Origin: Streptomyces sp. NWU339
GTDB taxonomy: Bacteria > Actinomycetota > Actinomycetes > Streptomycetales > Streptomycetaceae
Direction of reading: 5' to 3'
Assembly (NCBI RefSeq): GCF_003143855.1
Contig: NZ_QFRK01000017.1
Coordinates: 110,825-174,824 of the forward strand
DNA length: 64,000 nucleotides
Of the stretch, positions 27,829-39,301 are shown in pieces. Below the pieces are notes generated by a model, which was given only the letters and a program-made list of their open reading frames with translations, ran no database searches and was not told the origin of the DNA. How positions within the stretch are numbered: position 1 is the stretch's first letter; each line of letters starts with the position of its first letter. A program made the translations under genes and the position numbers.

Positions 27829-28835
27829 TCCCGGCCCATGTCCCGGTGGACGACCACCGTCTCCACGCCCTCCGCGGCGAGGCGGGCGGCGAGCTTCTCC
27901 GACATGGCGACCGAACGGTGCTTGCCGCCGGTGCAGCCGACGGCGATGGTCACGTAGCGCTTGCCCTCACGGCGGTAGCCCGCGGCGATCAGCCGCAGCA
28001 GCTCGGCGTACCGGTCGAGGAACTCCTTGGCGCCGGGCTGGTTGAAGACGTACGCGGCCACCTCCTCGTTCCGGCCGGTGAAGGGGCGCAGCTCGGGGAC
28101 CCAGTGCGGGTTGGGCAGGAACCGCATGTCCACCACCAGGTCGGCGTCGACCGGGAGGCCGTACTTGAAGCCGAAGGACATCACGGTGGCCCGCAGCTCG
28201 GGCTCCTCGTCACCGGCGAACTGGGCGTCCATCTTGGCGCGCAGCTCGTGCACGTTGAGGCTGGAGGTGTCGATCACCAGGTCGGCGTCGCCGCGCAGTT
28301 CGCGCAGCAGTTCCCGCTCGGCGGCGATGCCGTCGACGATGCGGCCGTCGCCCTGGAGGGGGTGCGGGCGGCGCACCGACTCGAAGCGGCGCACCAGGGC
28401 TTCCTCGGAGGACTCCAGGAACACGATCCGCCGGGTGACGCCCCGGGTGTCGAGGTCGGCGAGCGACTCGCGGAGGTTGTCGAAGAAGCGCCGGCCGCGG
28501 ACGTCGACGACGACCGCGATCCGGGCCACATTGCCCTGGGAACGGGCGCCGAGCTCCACCATGGTGGGGATCAGCGCGGGCGGGAGGTTGTCGACGACGA
28601 ACCAGCCCAGGTCCTCCAGACACTTCGCGGCCGTGGAACGGCCGGCCCCGGACATGCCGGAGATGATCACCAGCTCGGGGATCGCCGTCTCGGAGGCCCC
28701 GGCCTTTTCCTTGCCCGTACTCACCTGTGCTCCGTCGTCCTGACGCGTCTCGTCGTGTGTGCCCCGGCCCGCGTCCTGTGCGGCGTCACGGGGTGTGTCA
28801 TGGCCTGTGTTCCGGCGTGTCTCGTGCTCGGTCAT
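27825..28835 (-). CDS. rapZ: RNase adapter/nucleotide-binding protein RapZ (YvcJ family)
   Basis: P-loop protein of the RapZ family, which in E. coli binds small RNAs and guides RNase E; in Gram-positive bacteria the function is less defined. The 336-residue protein has a 45-residue acidic/polar N-terminal extension rich in Arg, Asp and Thr, then the nucleotide site IISGMSGAGRSTAAKCLED, where Arg replaces the usual Walker A Lys, a change I recall in other actinobacterial members. The C-terminal domain has the conserved GCTGGKHRSVAMSEKLA. It starts in a four-base overlap with uvrC. Confidence 0.94.
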   Translation of the reverse strand: MTEHETRRNTGHDTPRDAAQDAGRGTHDETRQDDGAQVSTGKEKAGASETAIPELVIISGMSGAGRSTAAKCLEDLGWFVVDNLPPALIPTMVELGARSQGNVARIAVVVDVRGRRFFDNLRESLADLDTRGVTRRIVFLESSEEALVRRFESVRRPHPLQGDGRIVDGIAAERELLRELRGDADLVIDTSSLNVHELRAKMDAQFAGDEEPELRATVMSFGFKYGLPVDADLVVDMRFLPNPHWVPELRPFTGRNEEVAAYVFNQPGAKEFLDRYAELLRLIAAGYRREGKRYVTIAVGCTGGKHRSVAMSEKLAARLAAEGVETVVVHRDMGRE

Positions 28836-30988
28836 CTCTCCAGCCCCCGTCGGTCGTCCGGGGCGCCCGCGGGCACGGGCTCCCCGGGGGAACCCGGCGT
28901 CTTCCCGGGTTCTTCCACGTCATCCATGATCTCGCCCGTCGCAGTGTTCACGGCGGGGGCGGCCGGGGCCGCCCCGGCGAGGGCCGCGGCGATCACCTCG
29001 GCCGTTTTGCGACCTATACCCGGAACTTCACATATCTGCTCGATCGTCGCCGAGCGAAGCTTCTTCACCGACCCGAAGTGCTTGACCAGTGCCTGCTTGC
29101 GGGTGTCGCCGAGGCCCGGCACATCGTCCAGCGGACCGGACCGGAAGCGTTTGGCCCGCTTGACCCGCTGATAACCGATGGCGAAGCGGTGGGCCTCGTC
29201 ACGGACGCGCTGGAGCAGGTAGAGGCCCTCACTGGTGCGGGGCAGCACCACCGGGTCGTCGTCGTCCGGCAGCCACACCTCCTCCAGCCGCTTGGCGAGG
29301 CCGCATACGGCGATGTCGTCGATGCCGAGCTCGTCCAGGGCCCTGCGGGCCGCCGCCACCTGGGGGGCGCCGCCGTCGACGACCACGAGCTGGGGCGGGT
29401 AGGCGAAGCGCTTGGGGCGGCCGTCGTCCTCGGTGAGCGTGCTCGCGGACGGTTCACCGGGGCCGGCGGCGGGGGTGCCGTCCGCTCCGTCGGTCACGCC
29501 GGTGGCCGCCCCGGTGCCGTCGGTGACCCCGGTGCCGTCGGCCATGCCGGCGGTCGCCTCGGTGCCGTCGGTCCACTCGCCGGTCCTCTCCTTGTCGGCG
29601 AGGTAGCGCCGGAAGCGGCGGGTGATCACCTCGTGCATGGAGCGGACGTCGTCCTGTCCGGCGAAGCTCTTGATCTGGAAGCGGCGGTACTCGCTCTTGC
29701 GGGCCAGCCCGTCCTCGAAGACGACCATGGAGGCCACGACGTCGTCGCCCTGGAGGTGCGAGATGTCGTAGCACTCGATCCGCAGCGGGGCACTGTCCAG
29801 GCCGAGGGCGTCGGCGATCTCCTCCAGCGCGCGCGAGCGCGTGGTGAGGTCGGAGGCGCGCCTGGTCTTGTGCAGGGCGAGGGCCTGCTGGGCGTTGCGC
29901 TGCACGGTCTCCATCAGGGCCCGCTTGTCCCCGCGCTGCGGGATCCGCAGGGAGACGCCCGACCCGCGCCGCCCGGTGAGCCACTCCTGGACCGGCTCCA
30001 CCGGGTCGGGCAGCGCGGGGACCAGGACCTCCCGCGGCACGGCGTCGCCGGTCTCCTCGCCGTACAGCTGCTGCAGGGCGTGTTCCACGAGGGCGCCGGT
30101 GGTGATCTCCTCCACCTTGTCGGTGACCCAGCCGCGCTGGCCTCGCACGCGTCCGCCGCGGACGTGGAAGATCTGGACGGCCGCCTCCAGCTCGTCCTCG
30201 GCGACCGCGATCAGGTCGGCGTCGGTCGCGTCGGCGAGCACGACGGCGCTCTTCTCCATGGCCTTCTTCAGGGCGCCTATGTCGTCACGCAGCCGGGCGG
30301 CCCGCTCGTACTCCATGTCCTCGGCCGCCTCGGTCATCCGCTGCTCCAGACGGCGCAGATGGGTGCCGGTGCGGCCGGCCATGAAGTCGCAGAACTCCCC
30401 GGCGAGCTCGCGGTGCTCCTCGGCGGAGACCCGGCCCACGCAGGGCGCCGAGCACTTGCCGATGTAGCCGAGCAGGCAGGGGCGGCCGGTGCGGGCGGCG
30501 TTCCTGAACACACCGGCCGAGCAGGTGCGCACCGGGAAGACCCGCAGCAGCAGGTCCACGGTGTCACGGATCGCCCACGCGTGCCCGTACGGGCCGAAGT
30601 ACCGGACGCCCTTCTTCTTGTGACCCCGCATCACCTGCACGCGCGGGAACTCCTCGTTCATCGTCACCGCGAGGTACGGGTAGCTCTTGTCGTCGCGGTA
30701 CTTGACGTTGAACCGGGGGTCGTACTCCTTGATCCAGGAGTACTCCAGCTGGAGCGCCTCGACCTCCGTGGACACCACCGTCCACTCCACGGAGGCGGCC
30801 GTGGTGACCATGGTGCGGGTGCGCGGGTGGAGTCCGGCGAGGTCCTGGAAGTAGTTCGCCAGGCGTTGGCGCAGGCTCTTCGCCTTTCCGACGTAGATCA
30901 CCCGGCGGTGCTCGTCGCGGAACCGGTAGACCCCCGGCGAGTCGGGGATCTCACCCGGTTTGGGGCGGTAGCTGGAGGGGTCGGCCAT
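28832..30988 (-). CDS. uvrC: UvrABC excision nuclease subunit C
   Basis: UvrC makes both incisions around DNA lesions in nucleotide excision repair. The 718-residue protein has the GIY-YIG domain (PGVYRFRDEHRRVIYVGKAK, residues 20-39), the UVR motif (about 205-240), the RNase H-like endonuclease domain (IECYDISHLQGDDVVASMV and LVVVDGGAPQVAAARR) and tandem helix-hairpin-helix motifs near the end (VPGLGDTRKQALVKHFGS, VPGIGRKTAEVIAAAL). About 50 residues of low complexity, rich in Thr, Gly, Ala and Asp, are inserted at roughly 466-519 inside the endonuclease domain. It heads the uvrC-rapZ-yvcK-whiA cluster. Confidence 0.96.
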   Translation of the reverse strand: MADPSSYRPKPGEIPDSPGVYRFRDEHRRVIYVGKAKSLRQRLANYFQDLAGLHPRTRTMVTTAASVEWTVVSTEVEALQLEYSWIKEYDPRFNVKYRDDKSYPYLAVTMNEEFPRVQVMRGHKKKGVRYFGPYGHAWAIRDTVDLLLRVFPVRTCSAGVFRNAARTGRPCLLGYIGKCSAPCVGRVSAEEHRELAGEFCDFMAGRTGTHLRRLEQRMTEAAEDMEYERAARLRDDIGALKKAMEKSAVVLADATDADLIAVAEDELEAAVQIFHVRGGRVRGQRGWVTDKVEEITTGALVEHALQQLYGEETGDAVPREVLVPALPDPVEPVQEWLTGRRGSGVSLRIPQRGDKRALMETVQRNAQQALALHKTRRASDLTTRSRALEEIADALGLDSAPLRIECYDISHLQGDDVVASMVVFEDGLARKSEYRRFQIKSFAGQDDVRSMHEVITRRFRRYLADKERTGEWTDGTEATAGMADGTGVTDGTGAATGVTDGADGTPAAGPGEPSASTLTEDDGRPKRFAYPPQLVVVDGGAPQVAAARRALDELGIDDIAVCGLAKRLEEVWLPDDDDPVVLPRTSEGLYLLQRVRDEAHRFAIGYQRVKRAKRFRSGPLDDVPGLGDTRKQALVKHFGSVKKLRSATIEQICEVPGIGRKTAEVIAAALAGAAPAAPAVNTATGEIMDDVEEPGKTPGSPGEPVPAGAPDDRRGLER

Positions 30989-31104
30989 GTCTCACACCCT
31001 ACTGGCGGAGACCGACACCGGGGCGGGGCCGCGGAACCACCGGCCGGGCGTCGCTCCGGAAGGTTACGCCCGCCGGGAAGCGGGAAGGGGGGAGGTCCGG
31101 CCTG

Positions 31105-31359
31105 ATGACAGGCCGCAGGACGGGACGCGGTCACGAGTCGGAGGCTGGTCGAATGCGGCAGACGCGACGGACACAGATCGAGAAACGACGGTTGCCGGCC
31201 CGCGCGCGCCGGTACGCGGATGAGACGGCTCCATTTCTCGGTTCCTTCGACCCCTTCGACTCCCTCGGCCCCTTCGACCCGCGCGATCCCGCCATCGTGC
31301 GCGCCAAGCGCCTGCGCGCGCGCCTTGCGGACGACCACGGACGAACCGGCCGCTCCTAG
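31105..31359 (+). CDS. Small basic hypothetical protein
   Basis: I do not recognise this 84-residue ORF. It is very Arg-rich and contains the short repeat FDPFDSLGPFDPRDP near residue 50. Support comes from GGGGGGAGG eight bases upstream of the ATG and from a strong hairpin terminator 24 bases after its stop codon. Against it, third-position GC is below that of its neighbours. An internal ATG at 31153 gives a 68-residue form. It is divergent from uvrC. Confidence 0.45.
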   Translation: MTGRRTGRGHESEAGRMRQTRRTQIEKRRLPARARRYADETAPFLGSFDPFDSLGPFDPRDPAIVRAKRLRARLADDHGRTGRS

Positions 31360-31383
31360 GGGGCTCGGCCGCGGCAGAGCCGC

Positions 31384-31430
31384 AGCTCAGGGGCCGTACC
31401 GACCTTCGGGTCCGGTACGGCCCCTGAGCT
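31384..31430. terminator. Strong hairpin with UUCG loop
   Basis: AGCTCAGGGGCCGTACC at 31384-31400 pairs perfectly with 31414-31430. Inside, GACC pairs with GGTC around the tetraloop TTCG, with one unpaired C at 31413. The stem of 17 plus 4 bp with a stable UUCG loop is a very convincing terminator for the small gene on the left; it may also work on the other strand. The rest of 31431-31644 shows nothing I can name. Confidence 0.85.
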
Positions 31431-31644
31431 GTGTGCTCCGCGCGTACATACCGTGCGAGTGCGCCTCTGTTGGGCATCAGGTGTTGTCGGGAATTGGTCA
31501 ACACGCTTCAATGCGGGGGAACTCGGGGCCCTGAACGACGGCGTACGGATGTGCACGCTCCGCCGCGCCGACGGGGGCGGACCCGGGGTGCCCCGAGCGA
31601 ACGGTCTGACCAGCCGTTGTGGACATTCAGAGAAAGGCCCCTGC

Positions 31645-32592
31645 ATGCCGCACGCCACACCGCACACGGACACCACCACCGCGGAACTGGACTCGGTCCT
31701 GCGTGGCGGGCCCTTCCATGTCGCCCTGCGGGCCGCGATAGCCGCCCGCGGACTGCCACTGCAACGCGTGCAGCACCACCTGTCGCGCCACGGCGTGAAG
31801 GTGGGCGTCACCAGCCTCAGTTACTGGCAGCAGGGCGCCCGCCGCCCGCAGCGCCCCGAATCGCTGCGCGCCGTACGGGCCCTGGAGGAGATTCTGCAGT
31901 TGCCGGAGGAGTCGCTGATCCGCCTGCTCGCGGATTCCGGCGACCAGGCGGCGGACCGCAGCCCGGCGGGCCGCTCCTACCGCTCGCTGGTGGAGGCCTC
32001 GGGCGTCCTGGCGGGGCTGCTGGCCGAGCTCGGCGTCACGCGGGACAACGGGCTGCACACCCTGGCGCACCACGAGCGGGTCCTGATCGGGGCACACCGC
32101 GAGCTCGCGGAGCGCGAGTCGCACCACATCGTGCGCGCCCACCGGGACGGCGTCGACCGCTTCGTGGCCGTCCACCACGGCGACCCCGGTTCCGCGCCGG
32201 CCCGGATGACCGTGCACGCCCTGGAGAACTGCCGCACCGGCCGGATCCGCCTCCAGCAGGACACCGGCGTGCTCGCGGCCGAGCTGCTCTTCGACACCCG
32301 GCTGCGGGCCGGTGACACGTTCCTCTTCCGCTACGCCGTCGAGGACGGCACGGCCGGCGTCTCACGGGAGTACGTGCACGGGGCGGACTCCCCCGGCGGC
32401 CAGTACGCGCTCCAGGTGTGCTTCGACGCCGGGGTACTGCCCGCGCGCTGCCACCGGTTCACCCAGTACTCCGCGGCGGCACCGCGCGGCGGTCACCAGG
32501 AGCTGGCGGTGAGCGACCTGCACCGTTCGGTGCACCTGGTCGAACCGCGGCTGCGGTCGGGGTACGTGGGGATCGGCTGGGACTGGGACTGA
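31645..32592 (+). CDS. HTH-domain regulatory protein (XRE-like)
   Basis: A 315-residue protein with an N-terminal helix-turn-helix domain at about residues 25-95 (FHVALRAAIAARGLPLQRVQ, then GVTSLSYWQQGARRPQRPES), like XRE/Cro domains. The remaining 200 residues form no domain I recognise, although the pattern of short beta strands (RIRLQQDTGVLAAELLFDTR, FLFRYAVEDG) suggests a beta sandwich. The ATG at 31645 follows AGAAAGG with eight bases spacing; a longer frame to 31453 runs through non-coding sequence. It converges with the Rieske gene. It probably acts as a regulator; targets are unknown. Confidence 0.8.
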   Translation: MPHATPHTDTTTAELDSVLRGGPFHVALRAAIAARGLPLQRVQHHLSRHGVKVGVTSLSYWQQGARRPQRPESLRAVRALEEILQLPEESLIRLLADSGDQAADRSPAGRSYRSLVEASGVLAGLLAELGVTRDNGLHTLAHHERVLIGAHRELAERESHHIVRAHRDGVDRFVAVHHGDPGSAPARMTVHALENCRTGRIRLQQDTGVLAAELLFDTRLRAGDTFLFRYAVEDGTAGVSREYVHGADSPGGQYALQVCFDAGVLPARCHRFTQYSAAAPRGGHQELAVSDLHRSVHLVEPRLRSGYVGIGWDWD

Positions 32593-32629
32593 GGCCGGGC
32601 GGGGGCCGGGACCGGGCCGGGCGGCTCGG

Positions 32630-33049
32630 TCAGGTCTGCGGGCCGGCGACGATCGTGCCGTTCCGCACGTCCACGGAGAGCGGTGTCAGCGGCGCCACCG
32701 CGGGCTCGCGCAGCACCTTGCCGGTGGTGGCGTCGAACTCGCTGCCGTGGCAGGGGCAGACCAGCTTCGTCCCCTCCAGCTTGCCGATGGCGCAACTCGC
32801 GTGCGTGCAGACGGTGCTGTAGGCCGTGAAGGAGTCGTCCGCGCCCCGGCTGACGACGATGTTGTGGTCCCGGAACAGCTTGGTGCTCCCCGGAGCGATC
32901 TCGCTCTCCGCGCCGAGCTCGACGGGCCCGGTCGGCGGTGCGGGCCTCTCCTCGGGGGCCCCGCAGGCGGTGAGGCCGAGTCCGGCGACTGAAGTGAGGG
33001 CCACGCCTCTGAGAACGGTACGACGGCTCGCGGCGGGTCGGCCGGGCAT
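32630..33049 (-). CDS. Rieske [2Fe-2S] lipoprotein, Tat substrate
   Basis: A small exported Rieske protein of 139 residues. The signal region SRRTVLRGVALTSVAGLGLTAC has twin arginines, a hydrophobic core and a lipobox cysteine, so folded export by Tat and lipid anchoring are expected, as suits an iron-sulphur protein. The cluster ligands are in CTHASCAIG and CPCHGSEFD, two Cys and two His in the right spacing. The ATG at 33049 has GGAG six bases upstream. It stands alone; the redox partner is unknown. Confidence 0.92.
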   Translation of the reverse strand: MPGRPAASRRTVLRGVALTSVAGLGLTACGAPEERPAPPTGPVELGAESEIAPGSTKLFRDHNIVVSRGADDSFTAYSTVCTHASCAIGKLEGTKLVCPCHGSEFDATTGKVLREPAVAPLTPLSVDVRNGTIVAGPQT

Positions 33050-33158
33050 GGGAACTCCACTGGTCGGACGGTTGTACGAGGCCGACCATACCGGGGGCGG
33101 TCGTTCCGGTTTCCGGGCGGGAGCGGGTGAGCCGTCCGGCGAGCGGGCTCCCGCCGCC

Positions 33159-33190
33159 GGACGTAAACGCTTGCGCAAACGTTTACGTCC
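33159..33190. promoter_or_regulatory. Long palindromic operator upstream of the lacI-type gene
   Basis: A 32-bp palindrome with a single mismatched pair: GGACGTAAACGCTTGC on the left and GCAAACGTTTACGTCC on the right. The centre contains TTGCGCAA and AACG half-sites of the kind bound by LacI/CcpA-family regulators. It lies 82-113 bases before the regulator gene, so autoregulation of the regulator-kinase pair is the likely use. Confidence 0.75.
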
Positions 33191-33271
33191 GCCGTCGGAT
33201 GGGATACCTTCCTCGTCACGGCGCCGCGGGGACGGACGGCAGCCGGTACACGGAACGGAAAGGGGCGGGCG

Positions 33272-34411
33272 ATGGCGACCATGACGGACGTGGCGCGGAG
33301 CGCCGGTGTCTCGGTCGCGACCGTCTCGCACGTCCTGAACGGCACCCGGCCGGTGCTCCCGCACACGCGACAGGCGGTCCTGGACGCCGTGGAGGAGCTC
33401 GGCTACACCCCGAACACCCTGGCCCGCTCGCTGGTCACCTCCCGCACCCGCTCGATCGGGCTCGCGGTGTCGGCGATCAGCAACCCGTACTTCACCGAGA
33501 TCCTCCAGGGTGTCGAGGCGGCTGTCCTGGAGCGCGGCTACAGCCTGCTCATCGCCGACCCGCACGACGACCCGGAGCACGAGCGCAAGGTCGTCCAGCT
33601 GCTGCACGAGCGCCGGGTGGAAGGCATGATCGTCGCGCCTTCCGCGCATCCGCGCGAGCTCCTCGCCTACCTCGGGCGTCACCGGGTGCCGGCCGTGTTC
33701 CTCGACCGGGTGGTCGAGGACCCGGGGGACGGCGGTCCGCGCTTCGACCAGGTCTGCGCCGAGAGCGCGGAGCCCGTGGCCCGTCTGGTCACGCACCTCG
33801 CCGGGCTCGGTCACCGCCGGATCGCCCTGGTGGCGGGGCTGCCGGGGCTCAGCACCACGTCCGAGCGGATCAGCGGGTACCGGCACGGCCTCGAGGGCGC
33901 GGGGCTGCCGTTCGACGAACGGCTCCTGGTGCACGGCGACTCCGAGTCGGACGGCGCCGAACGGGCCACCGGTGCCCTGCTGTCCCTCGACGCTCCCCCG
34001 ACCGCGCTGGTCACCGCCAACAACGCCATGACGATCGGCACGCTGCGCGCCCTGCGCGCCCACGGTCTCTCGGTGCCCGAGGACATCGCGCTGTGCTGCT
34101 TCGACGACTTCGCCTGGGCGGACCTGTTCTCGCCCCGGCTCACCGCGATCGCCCAGCCCAGCAGGGAGATCGGCGCCCGGGCCGTCCAGGTGCTCCTGGA
34201 GCGTCTCGCCGCGCCGGACCGACCCGCGCGGACGGTACGGCTGCCCTGCGCCTTCGTGCACCGCACCTCCTGCGGCTGCCCGGACCGGCCGGAGGAGCAG
34301 CGCGCACGGCCCCCGCAGCCGCCACGGGCACGGCGGCCCGAGCAGAAGACCCAGCAGTCCGAGAACCAGCGGCCCGAGAAAGGGAGCCCTCGTGATCGTC
34401 GTAGCCGGTGA
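33272..34411 (+). CDS. LacI family transcriptional regulator
   Basis: A 379-residue repressor-type protein. The N-terminal helix-turn-helix is TMTDVARSAGVSVATVSHVL (residues 3-22) with the hinge helix PNTLARSLVTSRT; the periplasmic-binding-like ligand domain runs from about 60 to 335. The last 45 residues are rich in Pro, Arg and Gln. It overlaps the next gene, a sugar kinase, by 20 bases, so it probably controls that kinase and responds to the related sugar. A 32-bp palindrome lies in its upstream region. Confidence 0.95.
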   Translation: MATMTDVARSAGVSVATVSHVLNGTRPVLPHTRQAVLDAVEELGYTPNTLARSLVTSRTRSIGLAVSAISNPYFTEILQGVEAAVLERGYSLLIADPHDDPEHERKVVQLLHERRVEGMIVAPSAHPRELLAYLGRHRVPAVFLDRVVEDPGDGGPRFDQVCAESAEPVARLVTHLAGLGHRRIALVAGLPGLSTTSERISGYRHGLEGAGLPFDERLLVHGDSESDGAERATGALLSLDAPPTALVTANNAMTIGTLRALRAHGLSVPEDIALCCFDDFAWADLFSPRLTAIAQPSREIGARAVQVLLERLAAPDRPARTVRLPCAFVHRTSCGCPDRPEEQRARPPQPPRARRPEQKTQQSENQRPEKGSPRDRRSR

Positions 34412-35300
34412 GGCACTGATCGACCTGGTACCGCGGGGCGCGGGCGCGCTCGCGGCACTGACCCCGGCGCTCGGCGGCGGCCCCTTCAACACGGCGGTGG
34501 CGCTGGGCCGTCTCGGCTCGCCCGCCGCGTTCTGCTCCCGGGTGTCCCGCGACGCCTTCGGCGAGGCGCTGCTGGACCGGCTGCGCGGGACCGGCGTGGC
34601 GGTCTCGGCGGTGCAGCGGGGCGACGAACCGACGACGCTCGCCGTCGCCACGGTCGGCGCGGACGGCTCCGCGGTCTACTCCTTCTACGTGGAGGGGACC
34701 GCGGACCGGCTGTTCACGGCGCCCCGGGCGTTGCCGCCCGGTACCCGCGCGGTGTCCTTCGGCACCTGCTCGCTCGTGCTGGAGCCGGGGGCGAGCGCGT
34801 ACGAGGAGCTGATGCGCGCCGCTCACGCGCGCGGCGTGTTCACGGCGCTGGATCCCAACATCCGGCCGGGGCTGGTTCCGGACGCCGACGCCTACCGGGC
34901 CCGGTTCAGGAGGTGGCTGCCGTCGGTGTCGCTGCTGAAGCTGTCGGAGGAGGACGCCCGGTGGCTCGGCGGCACTCCCGAGGAGTGGCTGGCGGCCGGT
35001 CCGGCGGCGGTCGTGGTCACCCGGGGCGGTGACGGGCTGACCGCCTTCACCCGGGACGGCGGCGAGCACTCCGTGCCGGGTGAGCCGGTCGAGGTGGTGG
35101 ACACGATCGGCGCGGGCGACACGGTCAACGCGGCGCTGCTGCACGGCCTGGCGACCCGGGACGCGCTCAGCGAGCGGGGGACGTCCGCTCTGGGCGCGGA
35201 CGGATGGGGGGACGTGCTCGGTTTCGCGGCCCGCGCGGCGGCGATCACCTGCTCACGCGCGGGCGCGGAACCCCCGTACGCCCACGAGCTGGCGGGCTGA
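34392..35300 (+). CDS. PfkB family carbohydrate kinase (fructokinase/ribokinase-like)
   Basis: A cytosolic sugar kinase of 302 residues. The N-terminal GEALIDLVPRG and GGGPFNTAVALGRLG bind the sugar, and DTIGAGDTVNAALLHGL (about 237) is the second PfkB signature with the catalytic Asp and anion hole. The GTG at 34392 has GGGAG five bases upstream and lies inside the end of the LacI-type gene. The overlap suggests translational coupling. The exact sugar cannot be told; fructose or another keto-sugar would fit the family subgroup. Confidence 0.9.
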   Translation: MIVVAGEALIDLVPRGAGALAALTPALGGGPFNTAVALGRLGSPAAFCSRVSRDAFGEALLDRLRGTGVAVSAVQRGDEPTTLAVATVGADGSAVYSFYVEGTADRLFTAPRALPPGTRAVSFGTCSLVLEPGASAYEELMRAAHARGVFTALDPNIRPGLVPDADAYRARFRRWLPSVSLLKLSEEDARWLGGTPEEWLAAGPAAVVVTRGGDGLTAFTRDGGEHSVPGEPVEVVDTIGAGDTVNAALLHGLATRDALSERGTSALGADGWGDVLGFAARAAAITCSRAGAEPPYAHELAG

Positions 35301-35331
35301 GCGCACCGTCCGAGCCGTCGGTCCGAGCCGT

Positions 35332-35372
35332 CGCGCGGTGCCCGGCGGGAACGTCCCGCCGGGCACCGCGCG
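35332..35372. terminator. Bidirectional terminator between the kinase gene and uvrA
   Basis: CGCGCGGTGCCCGGCGGGA at 35332-35350 pairs perfectly with 35354-35372 around the loop ACG. A 19-bp stem between convergent genes is strong evidence of a shared terminator. Confidence 0.9.
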
Positions 35373-35384
35373 GGCACCACGGGG

Positions 35385-38378
<2,994 letters not shown>

Positions 38379-38565
38379 GCCGGTCCGCACCTTTCTTGAG
38401 AGAAGTGACAGGGGCGGGACCCCCGTGCTTTCTCACACTAGGGCGAGCCACTGACAACGCCGGTCGGATTCACGGGTTGACAACAATCCCCGGCTCTCCA
38501 GCATGCCCGACGCCGGACACGACCTTATAGCACGTGCATTCGATTTACGGTCCTTCTTCGCCACC

Positions 38566-38594
38566 TTCACCCGAAGGTGTGACGGGACTAGGGT
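38566..38594 (+). promoter_or_regulatory. Promoter of the DinB/MDMPI gene giving a leaderless transcript
   Basis: TTCACC at 38566-38571 and TAGGGT at 38589-38594 are separated by 17 bases, and the ATG of the next gene begins eight bases after the -10 box. An inverted repeat CACCTTC-N4-GAAGGTG (38562-38579) overlaps the -35 box and could bind a regulator. Confidence 0.65.
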
Positions 38595-38601
38595 CGACCC
38601 C

Positions 38602-39291
38602 ATGACCGATCACGCTCATGACCTGGCGTCTGTACATGACGCGACCGAACGGCTGCTCAACGCGTTCGGCGCACTGGACAACGCCGCTGTGACCCAGTCG
38701 TCACGGCTTCCCGGCTGGACGCGTGGACATGTGCTGGCTCACCTGGCCCGCAACGCGGACGCCCTCGTGAACGTCCTGGAGGGGCGTCCGATGTACCCCT
38801 CCGCCGAAGCCCGGGAGGCCGACATCGAGCGGGACGCCCCGCGCCCCCTCGACGTCCAGCTGGCGGACCTGCGGGCCACCGGCGCCCGCTTCCAGGAGGT
38901 GGGTGCGGCGCCTGCGGACTGGTCCCGCACCGTGGCACTGCGCAACGGGGTCACGGACCGGGCGGCCCGGGTGCCGTTCCGGCGCCTGATCGAGGTGGAG
39001 CTGCACCACGTGGACCTCGGCATCGGCTACGAGCTGGAGGATCTTTCGGCGGAGTTCACCGAACGGGAGGTCCGCTTCCTGGTGGCGCGGTTCAAGGGCC
39101 ACCGGGACGTGCCCACGACGCGGCTGACCACGAGTGACGGCCGGGCCTGGACCACCGGCGGCGGGGCGCCGGACGGCCCGGTCGAGGTGGAGGGCCCGGC
39201 CGCCGACCTGCTCGGCTGGCTCGCCGGACGCCGCGACGGCTCCGGCCTGACGGTGAAGAACGGCCCGCTGCCCGCCCTTCCTCCGATATAG
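38602..39291 (+). CDS. Maleylpyruvate isomerase-like (mycothiol-dependent, DinB fold) protein
   Basis: The 229-residue protein belongs to the MDMPI/DinB-like group, which includes mycothiol-dependent metal enzymes. The metal-binding histidines are expected in WTRGHVLAHLARNADAL (about 40) and VELHHVDLGIGYEL (about 133-146). The C-terminal part matches the MDMPI C-terminal domain. No ribosome-binding site precedes the ATG at 38602; a promoter placed eight bases upstream indicates leaderless translation. The stop codon lies ten bases before a metallo-beta-lactamase-fold gene, so a joint role in thiol-linked detoxification is an inference. Confidence 0.88.
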   Translation: MTDHAHDLASVHDATERLLNAFGALDNAAVTQSSRLPGWTRGHVLAHLARNADALVNVLEGRPMYPSAEAREADIERDAPRPLDVQLADLRATGARFQEVGAAPADWSRTVALRNGVTDRAARVPFRRLIEVELHHVDLGIGYELEDLSAEFTEREVRFLVARFKGHRDVPTTRLTTSDGRAWTTGGGAPDGPVEVEGPAADLLGWLAGRRDGSGLTVKNGPLPALPPI

Positions 39292-39301
39292 GCTGGCCGC
39301 C

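Noticed and set aside
38461..38500. TTGACA at 38477-38482 as a plus-strand promoter for the DinB-fold gene
   Set aside because: No -10 box at proper distance, and the pair at 38566/38589 fits the start codon better.
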